From the NCBI GenBank assembly GCA_947453205.1, contig CANGFT010000001.1:177287-241286 (forward strand): a DNA stretch of 64,000 bases, in the 5' to 3' direction. Below the pieces are notes generated by a model. That model was not told where the DNA came from, did not search any database, and saw only the letters and a program-made list of their open reading frames with translations. This stretch comes from Beijerinckiaceae bacterium. Its GTDB lineage: Bacteria; Pseudomonadota; Alphaproteobacteria; Rhizobiales; Beijerinckiaceae. A program made the position numbers and the translations under genes. Shown here in pieces: positions 9,721-16,487 of this stretch. Each line of letters starts with the position of its first letter. The stretch's first letter is position 1.

Positions 9721-9724
9721 TACA
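9707..9724 (+). promoter_or_regulatory. PpsR/CrtJ-type operator 2, overlapping the -10 box
   Basis: A second exact TGT-N12-ACA match lies 26 bases (centre to centre) from the first and covers the putative -10 hexamer. Tandem sites are typical for cooperative binding by PpsR/CrtJ. Confidence 0.78.
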
Positions 9725-9725
9725 G

Positions 9726-9740
9726 TGTCGTAATACGACA
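9726..9740. promoter_or_regulatory. Perfect 15-base palindrome at the predicted puc start site
   Basis: TGTCGTA-A-TACGACA is a perfect inverted repeat with 7-base arms. It does not fit the PpsR spacing and lies at about +1, just after operator 2. It is a candidate site for a different regulator. Confidence 0.5.
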
Positions 9741-9844
9741 GCGACAATGGGGGCCGTGTGGGCGCTGCTCGACATGGCAAACCGGCGCAACCCGCGTGCT
9801 GGGACAGCACGAGACTGATCGCATTTCTCTAAGGAGGTAGCGAT

Positions 9845-10000
9845 ATGGCAGACGATCCAAACCGAGTTTGGCCGACGGGACTCACCGCCGGGGAATCTGA
9901 GGAACTGCATAAGCATCTGATCGATGGCACCCGTGTCTTCGGGGCTATCGCGCTGTTCGCGCATTTCCTCGCCTATGTTTATTCACCCTGGCTTCACTGA
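9845..10000 (+). CDS. pucB: LH2 antenna beta subunit PucB
   Basis: This 51-residue light-harvesting polypeptide has one membrane helix. The LH2 beta signature [16 protein letters not shown] is present, with His40 in LFAHFLA as the axial ligand of the 850-type bacteriochlorophyll and the typical SPWLH C-terminus. The GTR segment near the cytoplasmic side distinguishes LH2 from LH1 beta chains, which carry a different sequence there. The ATG follows a perfect AAGGAGGT. pucA starts 11 bases downstream, and the two subunits pair as the repeating unit of the LH2 ring. Confidence 0.95.
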   Translation: MADDPNRVWPTGLTAGESEELHKHLIDGTRVFGAIALFAHFLAYVYSPWLH

Positions 10001-10011
10001 GGGAGACCGAC

Positions 10012-10233
10012 ATGAACCAAGGCAGACTCTGGACAGTGGTCAAGCCCTCCGTTGGGCTCCCGTTGTTTATCGGCGCGGTCGCAGTGACCTCGCTGACCAT
10101 CCACTTCGCGGTCCTGACCCACACGACCTGGTTCCCGGCATTCATGCAGGGTGGCCAGAAGAAGGTCGCGATCGAAACCCAGACCACCGCTCCGGCGGTT
10201 CTGGCGCTGAACGACGCTACGACGGTCAAGTAA
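10012..10233 (+). CDS. pucA: LH2 antenna alpha subunit PucA (predicted blue-shifted type)
   Basis: This 73-residue alpha polypeptide has the N-terminal [17 protein letters not shown] block, one membrane helix, His31 as bacteriochlorophyll ligand, and [12 protein letters not shown] after it. In Rhodoblastus acidophilus LH2 the residues at 44 and 45 are Tyr-Trp in B800-850 and Phe-Leu or Phe-Thr in B800-820. Here they are Phe44-Met45, so loss of both hydrogen bonds to the acetyl groups and a shorter absorption maximum are predicted. The tail after residue 48 is about 25 residues, longer than in many LH2 alpha chains, and ends in a hydrophilic, Thr-rich stretch. Confidence 0.95.
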   Translation: MNQGRLWTVVKPSVGLPLFIGAVAVTSLTIHFAVLTHTTWFPAFMQGGQKKVAIETQTTAPAVLALNDATTVK

Positions 10234-10259
10234 CCGTCCCGCGCGTTTTCGACCAAAAA

Positions 10260-10284
10260 GGGCCGGGGTCAAAAATTCCGGCCC
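10260..10284 (+). terminator. Hairpin between pucA and pucC
   Basis: GGGCCGG (10260-10266) pairs with CCGGCCC (10278-10284) around an 11-base loop. There is no T run. Hairpins at this place in other puc operons stabilise pucBA mRNA and reduce pucC expression; the same role is inferred here. Confidence 0.65.
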
Positions 10285-10401
10285 GTCCAAAAGAGCCAAA
10301 CGTCCAAACACCCGATCTCGCGAAGGGCGTCGCCCCTGCGGGTGGTCAGGGGAGGTGCAGACTTCCTGGTGAATTTGGCGGCGAAAGGACTGGCCTGCAC
10401 C

Positions 10402-11805
10402 ATGAATCGTTTCAGTCAGAAACTGATGCAGACTTGGGCGGGGCTTGGGCCCCGCTTTCTTCCTTTCGCCGACGTGGCCACCGCAGAACTCCCCCTTGGA
10501 CGGCTCCTGCGTCTGTCGCTTTTTCAGGTCACGGTCGGCATGGCGCTCGTGTTGCTCGTCGGCACGCTCAACCGCGTCATGATCGTCGAGCTGGATGTGC
10601 CCGCCTCGATCGTGGGCGTGATGATTTCCCTGCCGCTGATCTTCGCGCCCTTCCGCGCGATCATCGGCTTTCGTTCGGACACGCATCAGTCGGTTCTGGG
10701 CTGGCGGCGCGTGCCTTTCATTTTCCGCGGAACCATGGTGCAGTTTGGCGGCCTCGCCATCATGCCCTTCGCTTTGCTGGTTCTGTCTGGAGGGGGCGAA
10801 TCCGCGAGGTTCCCCCTATGGGTCGGGCATATGGGCGCGGGCGTCGCCTTCTTGCTTGTGGGCGCTGGCCTTCACACCGTTCAGACCATCGGACTTGCCC
10901 TCGCCACCGATCTTGCGCCGCCCGAATCCCAGCCCAAGGTGGTCGGGCTCATGTATGTCATGCTCTTGCTTGGCATGATCGTCAGCGCCTTCTCCTTTGG
11001 CGCGGCGCTCGCCGACTTCAGCCCCCTGCGTCTGGTGCAGGTGATTCAGGCCTGCGCGGTGATCACGCTGGTGCTCAACAGCGTCGCCGCCTGGAAGCAG
11101 GAAGGCCGCAACGCCGCGCGCCGCAATCCTGCGCGCCGACAACCCTCGTTCCGTGAATCCTGGGATTCCTTCGCGCAGGGCGGCCATGCCGTCCGCCGTC
11201 TTCTGGCCGTTGGCATGGGCACCATGGGATTCAGCATGGCCGATGTGCTTCTGGAGCCCTACGGCGGGCAGATCCTGCATCTGAGCGTGGGCGCCACGAC
11301 AGGCCTGACGGCGACCCTCGCGGGTGGCGGCCTTCTGGGGCTGGGCCTTGCCTCCCGCGTTTTGAGCAGGGGCGCTGATCCCTTCAAGATGGCGAGTTAT
11401 GGCGTTTTGTGGGGCATCCCGGCCTTCATGGCGGTGATCGCAGCCGCGCCTTACAATGCGCCTGAGCTCTTCGCCGTCGGCACCTTCATGGTGGGCTTTG
11501 GCGCGGGGCTCTTCGGCCATGGCACTTTGACGGCCACCATGAACATGGCGCCACGCAATCAGGTTGGTCTGGCGCTGGGCGCCTGGGGCGCCGCTCAGGC
11601 TCTTGCGGCAGGGCTCGCCATCGCCGTCGGCGGGGTGCTCCGCGACATCGTCGCAAGTCTGCCGATCCAAAGCCAGTGGGGGCCGGCGCTTGGCTATATG
11701 AGTGTCTATGCCGTTGAGATTATTCTGCTAATTGGCACATTGGCCGTCATGGCGCCGCTGCTGCGGGCAAGCCTCGCGGCGCCGGCCCATTCCACCGCGC
11801 CGTGA
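10402..11805 (+). CDS. pucC: PucC, LH2 assembly protein (BCD/PucC family)
   Basis: This 467-residue polytopic membrane protein of the bacteriochlorophyll-delivery family is needed for LH2 formation. It is strikingly similar to LhaA at 912 (PFADVATAELPLGRLLRLSLFQ, GTLNRVMIVELD, FRAIIGFRSDTH, LLEPYGGQILHL). The start MNRFSQKL was chosen because it aligns with the LhaA start MNRASAAM; in-frame GTG codons further upstream lie in the pucA-pucC intergenic region. It lies 168 bases after pucA behind the hairpin. Its gene partner pucBA and its position define it as pucC rather than a second lhaA. Confidence 0.93.
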   Translation: MNRFSQKLMQTWAGLGPRFLPFADVATAELPLGRLLRLSLFQVTVGMALVLLVGTLNRVMIVELDVPASIVGVMISLPLIFAPFRAIIGFRSDTHQSVLGWRRVPFIFRGTMVQFGGLAIMPFALLVLSGGGESARFPLWVGHMGAGVAFLLVGAGLHTVQTIGLALATDLAPPESQPKVVGLMYVMLLLGMIVSAFSFGAALADFSPLRLVQVIQACAVITLVLNSVAAWKQEGRNAARRNPARRQPSFRESWDSFAQGGHAVRRLLAVGMGTMGFSMADVLLEPYGGQILHLSVGATTGLTATLAGGGLLGLGLASRVLSRGADPFKMASYGVLWGIPAFMAVIAAAPYNAPELFAVGTFMVGFGAGLFGHGTLTATMNMAPRNQVGLALGAWGAAQALAAGLAIAVGGVLRDIVASLPIQSQWGPALGYMSVYAVEIILLIGTLAVMAPLLRASLAAPAHSTAP

Positions 11806-11806
11806 G

Positions 11807-12169
11807 CTAGAGACCGGAGGCCCAGGCGATGCAGAGCAGCACACCCGCAAGGCCTGCGCCGCCATGGGCCATCAGCATGGTTCTTGCGGTGAAGCGCGAG
11901 CGCCGCCCGAGGATCGGGGTGAGCAGGCCCAGAAAGCCCGCCAGCGCGAGGAAGCCCGCCGCCACATTGCCGAAATCGCCTGCGGGCATGGCCTCGCCAT
12001 TTGGCGTTCCCTTGAGCAGGACCACCAGCAGCTCGAGGGCGCCGAAGCCCAGCAGCACATGTAATCCAATCACCACGGGCTTTCGTAGGCCTCGCAGGTG
12101 AAGAGAAACGAGAAACAGACCAACAGCCAGGACGGCGAGGGGTAGGACGATAAACGGAAACATGGGCAT
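11807..12169 (-). CDS. Small integral membrane protein, unknown
   Basis: The 120-residue protein is almost entirely hydrophobic, with about four membrane segments: residues 4-22 (FPFIVLPLAVLAVGLFLVS), 32-52, 66-88 and 96-118. Short basic loops (RGLRKP, GRRSRFTAR) are consistent with an inner-membrane protein. I do not recognise the family. It converges on pucC with almost no gap and is transcribed on the opposite strand. The hydrophobic pattern in this frame is much more coherent than in the overlapping plus-strand frames, so I regard it as real. Its link to LH2 is only positional. Confidence 0.65.
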   Translation of the reverse strand: MPMFPFIVLPLAVLAVGLFLVSLHLRGLRKPVVIGLHVLLGFGALELLVVLLKGTPNGEAMPAGDFGNVAAGFLALAGFLGLLTPILGRRSRFTARTMLMAHGGAGLAGVLLCIAWASGL

Positions 12170-12463
12170 GTCAGCACCCAGCCATCAGTGCGAGCCGCGA
12201 AACGGTCTTGAAGATAACCCTCAAGGCGCCGGACGAGCAACGGCGTTGGGCCTCGTTCATTCGAACCAACCTGAGATGACCACGCGCAACCCCCTCCGCA
12301 ATCACTTCCGCGATCCCTTCCGCAACCCGGTCAAAACCCGCGTCCACGCTTGCCAGACAGATGTTTCTGGCGCAAATTTCCGGCTTGCCGGATCAGCGCG
12401 CAAACCAGCTCAGCTGATCTTTCGGGCGCTCGAATTCAACCCTAACAGACAGGCGCGAACGTC
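12170..12463 (+). other. Intergenic region before the repeat-protein gene
   Basis: These 294 bases lie between two divergently oriented genes. No TGT-N12-ACA site is present. At 12285-12340 there is a run of similar CGCAA/TTCCGC words in which one plus frame reads as short RNPLRNHFRDPF-type repeats. That frame runs to 12467 and overlaps the next start as ATGA, but it has no ribosome-binding site. Confidence 0.5.
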
Positions 12464-13399
12464 ATGAGCACACGCATCACCCGCATTTATGAAGCCTATG
12501 GCGACGCCTTGAACGCGGTGAACGAACTCAAGAAGAATCGTTTCAGCGACAAGTCTGCGCACCTCATCTCCATGGCGCCGAACGACGCTGAGGGCGGGCA
12601 GGCTCTTCTGGACCGGATCATCGGCGCAGGCGTGCCTGCGGCTGACGCCTCGGCTTTTGCAAAGCTGATCGAGCAGGGCCATTCGCTCGTGGTGGCCCAT
12701 GCGGTGATGGGCGTCGCGCAGAAGGCCACCGCCATCATGGATGCGCATCATCCCCTCAGCGGCGCGGCCGGGCGCAAGGACTACTATGCCTCGACGGTCG
12801 ATGCAGGCGCGCCTCTATCCTCCATTCTGGGCCTTCCCACCCTGTCGCGCGATCCCACGCCCTTTGCGACCTTCTGGAACATGCCCTCGCTGGTGAGGTC
12901 GTCGACGCCCCTGTCCAACTTCTTCAGCCTGCCTTCGCTGTGGCGCCAGCCCTCCAGCGAGACGACCCTCTTTGGCTTCCCCAAACTGCTGCGCAGCAAA
13001 CAGACGTTCTCGTCCTGGTATAATCTGCCCATGCTCACGAAGTCGCAGCGCCCCTTCTCCGAATTCTTCCGCATGCCCGAACTGACGAGCATCGCCGCAC
13101 CCTTCTCGGCCTTTTTCCGGGTTCCCTCGCTCATCAATGAGCGGGGCTGGGATGCGCAGGTCCAGGGCGTGCCGAAGCTGGCCGACCCCTCGACCTCGTT
13201 GTCCCGTTTCTTCGGCTGGCGCATCCTGACGAAGGACAGCGCGCCCATCCTGCCGACGGAGGGCGTGAACAAGCTGAGCGGCGTCGCGGCGCCCCTGTCC
13301 TCGATGCTGAACATTCCGACCATCGCGAGGTCCGGCGCCAGCCTGTCGGGGATGTTCGGCATTCCCCTTCTGCTGAACCGCCGCAAGGCCCAGCACTGA
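12464..13399 (+). CDS. Protein with twelve tandem 16-residue repeats, unknown
   Basis: This 311-residue protein has two parts. Residues 1-100 form an alpha/beta-looking domain (TRIYEAYGDALNAVNELKKNRF) resembling by eye the YflT-type stress domain found in proteins that count or sense. Residues 116-307 are twelve contiguous repeats of exactly 16 residues, consensus [TA]-P-[LF]-S-x-[FM]-[FL]-x-[LIMV]-P-x-L-x-[RK]-[SD]-x. There is no signal peptide and no helix long enough to cross a membrane, but each repeat is strongly amphipathic and aromatic. It stands between the LH2 genes and bchG-bciB and shares a bidirectional terminator with bchG. I know no characterised homologue. A scaffolding role near the photosynthetic membrane is speculation. 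Confidence 0.85.
   Translation: MSTRITRIYEAYGDALNAVNELKKNRFSDKSAHLISMAPNDAEGGQALLDRIIGAGVPAADASAFAKLIEQGHSLVVAHAVMGVAQKATAIMDAHHPLSGAAGRKDYYASTVDAGAPLSSILGLPTLSRDPTPFATFWNMPSLVRSSTPLSNFFSLPSLWRQPSSETTLFGFPKLLRSKQTFSSWYNLPMLTKSQRPFSEFFRMPELTSIAAPFSAFFRVPSLINERGWDAQVQGVPKLADPSTSLSRFFGWRILTKDSAPILPTEGVNKLSGVAAPLSSMLNIPTIARSGASLSGMFGIPLLLNRRKAQH
12809..13384 (+). repeat. Twelve in-frame 48-base coding repeats
   Basis: The repeats encode residues 116-307 of the preceding protein in exact 48-base register with no insertions. DNA-level identity between units is low, so the array is old or held by selection rather than recently duplicated. Units 4, 8 and 10 are the most divergent (for example GWDAQVQGVPKLADPS for unit 8). 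Confidence 0.85.
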
Positions 13400-13410
13400 A
13401 CCGTCAAGCC

Positions 13411-13435
13411 GCGCAGGCCGTTTCCCGGCCTGCGC
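13411..13435. terminator. Bidirectional terminator between the repeat protein and bchG
   Basis: GCGCAGGCCG and CGGCCTGCGC form a perfect 10-bp stem with a TTTCC loop, placed between two convergent stop codons. It is followed by CTTATAT on the plus side. Confidence 0.8.
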
Positions 13436-13436
13436 C

Positions 13437-14330
13437 TTATATCGCCTGAGTGAGCATGCGCGCTGCGGAGGCGCTCGCCATCATCCCCAATACGAAGAGC
13501 GGGACGCCAAAGCCGCTGTACCAGAGCGCCTTGTCGATCGGCGCCGCGAGGAATTTCCGCATCATCAGGCCTTGCCCGATCAGCAGCAGCAGGATGATCG
13601 CGCCCTGCAGCGGCGCTCCCCATGAAAAGACCAGCCCGACCACGATGAGCTGCGGCGCCGCCATGATGGCGCAGGCCGCTTGGGCGGCCCTGTCGGCGCC
13701 CAGCATGACCGGCAGCGAACGCACGCCCATCTGGCTGTCGCCCTTGATCGACTTGAAATCGTTCAGGGTCATGATGCCATGGGCGCCGATGCTGTAGAGC
13801 AGGGCGAGGGTGATCGAAGCGTCGGAGGGCAAAGCGCCTCCCAGCATGACCGCCCCGCCCGTGATCCATGCCAGACCCTCATAGGAAAAGCCGCAGGCGG
13901 CGTTGCCCCACCAGCCGTTCTCCTTGAGGCGCAGGGGCGGGGCGCTATAGGCCCAGGCGAGGGCCGCGCCTATCATCGCGGAGATCAGCACCCACTGGCC
14001 AAGGAGGGCGGCCACGAGCAGCGAAAGCGCCGTCCAGCCTATGCCGATGTAAAGCCCCCATGCGCCGGGGATGCGGCCCGAGGGGATAGGGCGATTGGGC
14101 TCATTGATTGCGTCCACATGGCGGTCATACCAGTCATTGACCGCCTGGCTCATGGCGCAGACCAGAGGCCCCGCGAGGATGATCCCCACAACGGCGGTCA
14201 GCGCATTCTCCATGATGGGCGCGCCGGACGCCAGAACCCCGCAGGCGAAAGCCCACATGGGCGGAAACCAGGTGATGGGCTTCAATAGCTCCAGAACCGC
14301 AGCGGGGGCGGGATAGGCTCTGGCCTGCAT
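13437..14330 (-). CDS. bchG: Bacteriochlorophyll a synthase BchG
   Basis: This UbiA-family membrane prenyltransferase esterifies bacteriochlorophyllide a with geranylgeranyl (or phytyl) diphosphate, the last assembly step of the pigment. The ChlG/BchG hallmark KPITWFPPMWAF is present, along with the Mg-diphosphate motif NDWYDRHVDAINEPNRPIPSG. A second Asp-rich site (TLNDFKSIKGD) and about eight membrane segments also fit. The start MQARAYPAP is preceded by GGGGGA at seven bases; an ATG at 14345 would add five residues. It is transcribed after bciB and converges with the repeat-protein gene. Confidence 0.95.
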   Translation of the reverse strand: MQARAYPAPAAVLELLKPITWFPPMWAFACGVLASGAPIMENALTAVVGIILAGPLVCAMSQAVNDWYDRHVDAINEPNRPIPSGRIPGAWGLYIGIGWTALSLLVAALLGQWVLISAMIGAALAWAYSAPPLRLKENGWWGNAACGFSYEGLAWITGGAVMLGGALPSDASITLALLYSIGAHGIMTLNDFKSIKGDSQMGVRSLPVMLGADRAAQAACAIMAAPQLIVVGLVFSWGAPLQGAIILLLLIGQGLMMRKFLAAPIDKALWYSGFGVPLFVLGMMASASAARMLTQAI

Positions 14331-14415
14331 GACATCATCCCCCATATTGCGCCGCCTGTGGGAGCCGCAGGCATGAGCGTCTCTTCGACTTTACACAAAA
14401 ATCCATCTGTTTTGC

Positions 14416-15669
14416 TCACCCATGCTCCGGTTTTGACGCTGCGTCACGGGGGCGTTCCTCTTGCGAGGGCTTCAGGCCATAGGGCTCAACCAGCTTCCAG
14501 ACATGGGGGGGGACCATCGTCCGCATGCGCCGGGGTTCGGCGCGGCGCAGATGCAGGATTGTTTCAACCGCCTTCATCTCGACCCGGGCCCTTGCGAACT
14601 CCAGCCCGCGCGGTCCTATGCGCGGCATCAGCCAGCCGATGATCGGCCGCAGCCAGTCGGGCATGCGCCGCAGGGGCAGGCCGCCCGCCGCCCGCTCGAC
14701 ATTGGCGAGAAAGCCCTTGACGGCGGACCGCCGATTCCCCGCGCTGCCGGGCGTGCTGATCCGCACCGCATCGCCCAGCAGGGCCAGCATCTCCGCGCCC
14801 CGGTCGTTGCGCACCAGAAGCCATTGCTCGCCCTGTCCGCCCATATAGCCGACGGTGATGTCGGCGAGGACATTGGTGTAGTCGACGCAGGTGCGGCAGG
14901 TCAGCGGAAAGAAATCCGGCGGCAGCTTCGAGATGGGCAATTGCAGGAAGGGCACTTCGCGCACCCGGCCATCCCTGAAGCGCAGCTCCACATGATAGTC
15001 GGCCCGGAACTCCAGATAGGTGATGTCTTGCGGCTCTTCGGACAGCAGCGCCAGAAAGTCATGGAAGCTTTCGGTCGTCGTATTGTCCGAGCAGGGCGTG
15101 CCCACGACATAGATCTTCTCGAACCCCAGCTCCGCCTCCAGCGCGCGCAGCGCATAGACCTGACAGGGGATGCCGATGATGGCGAGCTTGCTTATGCCTT
15201 GTGCGCGGGCGGGCTCCAGAAGCGCCAGCAGGGGCGCATAACCCATGCGCATGCCCCGGCACTGCGCCATGTCCTGCGCCCTGGTCACGAGGACGGGAAC
15301 CGGCCGCCACATGTCCTGTGGATCGGGCGCCATGGTCAGCACCGCCTCGACGGCGCCGCTCTCCAGCAGACGCTCGGCGATCCCCGTCGTGATCCCCGTC
15401 CATTGCGCGCCCGCAAGCGGCGCGGCCATTTTCGCCCGCACCATGCGCTGGAACGGGCCGAAGAAGATTTCATCCGTGCGCGCAGGATCGCGCGCGCGTC
15501 CATGCACCTGCTTCTCCCGCGCCTCATAGTCCGGCTTGATGAATTGGCAGGCGCCGCCGCAAGCCTTGGGATCCTTCATGCGCGACACGCCGCAGTCGGT
15601 GCACAGGGAGCGAGGGGGCGCTTCGTTCAGCGCGGGCGTCCACAGGGAGGGCAGTTCGGTCGGTGACAT
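14416..15669 (-). CDS. bciB: Ferredoxin-type 3,8-divinyl (proto)chlorophyllide 8-vinyl reductase BciB
   Basis: This 417-residue iron-sulfur flavoprotein belongs to the FrhB/BciB family (coenzyme F420 hydrogenase beta-subunit fold). It reduces the C8-vinyl group of divinyl chlorophyllides with electrons from ferredoxin. Cluster ligands are seen in SLCTDCGVSRMKD, KACGGACQFIKPD and LTCRTCVDYTNVLADITVGYMG. FAD-binding family blocks include GRARDPARTDEIFFG and TKLAIIGIPCQ-like IGIPCQV. The start (MSPTELPSLW) was chosen because the longer reading adds an atypical basic leader. It probably forms an operon with bchG, 85 bases downstream, and so couples late pigment steps. Confidence 0.88.
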   Translation of the reverse strand: MSPTELPSLWTPALNEAPPRSLCTDCGVSRMKDPKACGGACQFIKPDYEAREKQVHGRARDPARTDEIFFGPFQRMVRAKMAAPLAGAQWTGITTGIAERLLESGAVEAVLTMAPDPQDMWRPVPVLVTRAQDMAQCRGMRMGYAPLLALLEPARAQGISKLAIIGIPCQVYALRALEAELGFEKIYVVGTPCSDNTTTESFHDFLALLSEEPQDITYLEFRADYHVELRFRDGRVREVPFLQLPISKLPPDFFPLTCRTCVDYTNVLADITVGYMGGQGEQWLLVRNDRGAEMLALLGDAVRISTPGSAGNRRSAVKGFLANVERAAGGLPLRRMPDWLRPIIGWLMPRIGPRGLEFARARVEMKAVETILHLRRAEPRRMRTMVPPHVWKLVEPYGLKPSQEERPRDAASKPEHG

Positions 15670-15903
15670 CAGAGCGCTCGGATTCGGATGGCGAAATGGC
15701 GTCCGACTCGCAGCAAGATTCACCGAACAAGCCCCCGCTGGCAAGCGTAAGACCGCTGCCCGAGCCCGGCAGCCAGAGGCTGATTCCCGATGGCTCGGCA
15801 GGGGCGCTGAATGTGAAGGCGAAGGGGGGAGAAGGCGCAGCCTCTATGGCGCCAGGCCTTTAGAAGGGGGCGCGCGTAGGTGCATTCAAGGTCTTGAAAA
15901 GAT

Positions 15904-15979
15904 TGGCTCCCCGAGCAGGACTCGAACCTGCGACCATTCGATTAACAGTCGAATGCTCTACCAACTGAGCTATCGGGGA
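15904..15979 (-). tRNA. tRNA-Asn (GTT)
   Basis: On the minus strand the cloverleaf folds fully. The acceptor stem is TCCCCGA/TCGGGGA with a G discriminator and an encoded CCA. The D arm is AGCTCAGTTGGTAGAGC, the anticodon loop is CTGTTAA with anticodon GTT, and the T arm contains GGTTCGAGTCC. The length of 76 bases includes CCA. Confidence 0.97.
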
Positions 15980-16154
15980 CCACGCCGAGGCGTGACGGGC
16001 TTTTAGCAACTCGCGTCGGGATTGCAAGGGGATTTGTTGGATCCGGCGTCCTTTTCGCCAAGATGGGTAGAAAATGTCGGAATGTGCAGGTTCGCCTTGC
16101 CGGGGCGGTTGTTTCCTTGCTATGAGGCACTCGCTCCGGGCCTTGGTCCGCAGC

Positions 16155-16228
16155 GGCCTCGTGGCGGAGTGGCTACGCAGAGGACTGCAAATCCTTGCAC
16201 CCCGGTTCGATTCCGGGCGAGGCCTCCA
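16155..16228 (+). tRNA. tRNA-Cys (GCA)
   Basis: The acceptor stem is GGCCTCG/CGAGGCC with discriminator T and an encoded CCA. The anticodon loop is CTGCAAA with anticodon GCA, and the T loop is GTTCGATTC. The short variable region and total of 74 bases are typical of bacterial tRNA-Cys. Confidence 0.97.
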
Positions 16229-16252
16229 AATCCCCTCAGATTCTTCGAAGTT

Positions 16253-16275
16253 GCGGCCGCCCGATGGGCGGCCGC
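16253..16275 (+). terminator. Terminator after tRNA-Cys
   Basis: GCGGCCGCCC and GGGCGGCCGC make a 10-bp perfect stem with loop GAT, 24 bases after the tRNA. The T tract (TGCGTTTCG) is weak. Beyond it the DNA becomes AT-rich (16320-16370) before the next gene. Confidence 0.7.
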
Positions 16276-16487
16276 TGCGTTTCGGGCGTCGGTCCGCCGC
16301 TCATGTCCGTTTCCTTGGCGTCGTAGTTTGTAATTAATTGAACAATATTTTTTTCAAAAAGGCTTCATCCCTATTGACGCCACGCCTGATTTGCTCGCAT
16401 TTTCACCATGATGTTTTGACCTTTCATTTGGCGGAACGCCTTGTTCTCAAAGGCCCTTCGCCCTCGCTTGCAGACTGGATTTTTCCT

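Larger units (their letters stand above)
9561..9844 (+). promoter_or_regulatory. pucBA control region and 5' leader
   Basis: This is the gap between DUF3422 and pucB. It begins with the self-complementary GCGCAGGCCTGCGC (9599-9612). The promoter and operators at 9681-9740 are listed separately. A leader of roughly 115 bases follows, containing a stem CGTGCT/AGCACG with loop GGGAC (9795-9811). The leader ends in a perfect Shine-Dalgarno AAGGAGGT (9831-9838) seven bases before the pucB ATG. Strong translation and a structured leader fit an abundant antenna operon. Confidence 0.75.

Noticed and set aside
912..11805. lhaA and pucC as a recent gene duplication
   Set aside because: They are clearly homologous but occupy the normal places of two old paralogues in purple bacteria.
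12285..12340. Repeat-like CGCAA/TTCCGC words as a CRISPR or operator array
   Set aside because: Units are too short and irregular, with no spacers of constant length.
12276..12467. A 63-residue plus-strand frame starting MTTRNPLRNHFRDPFRNP and overlapping the repeat-protein start as ATGA
   Set aside because: No ribosome-binding site, odd composition and no recognisable domain. The overlap may be chance.
15904..16228. Possible integrative-element site at the two tRNA genes
   Set aside because: No integrase, no direct repeat of a tRNA end and no mobile genes nearby.
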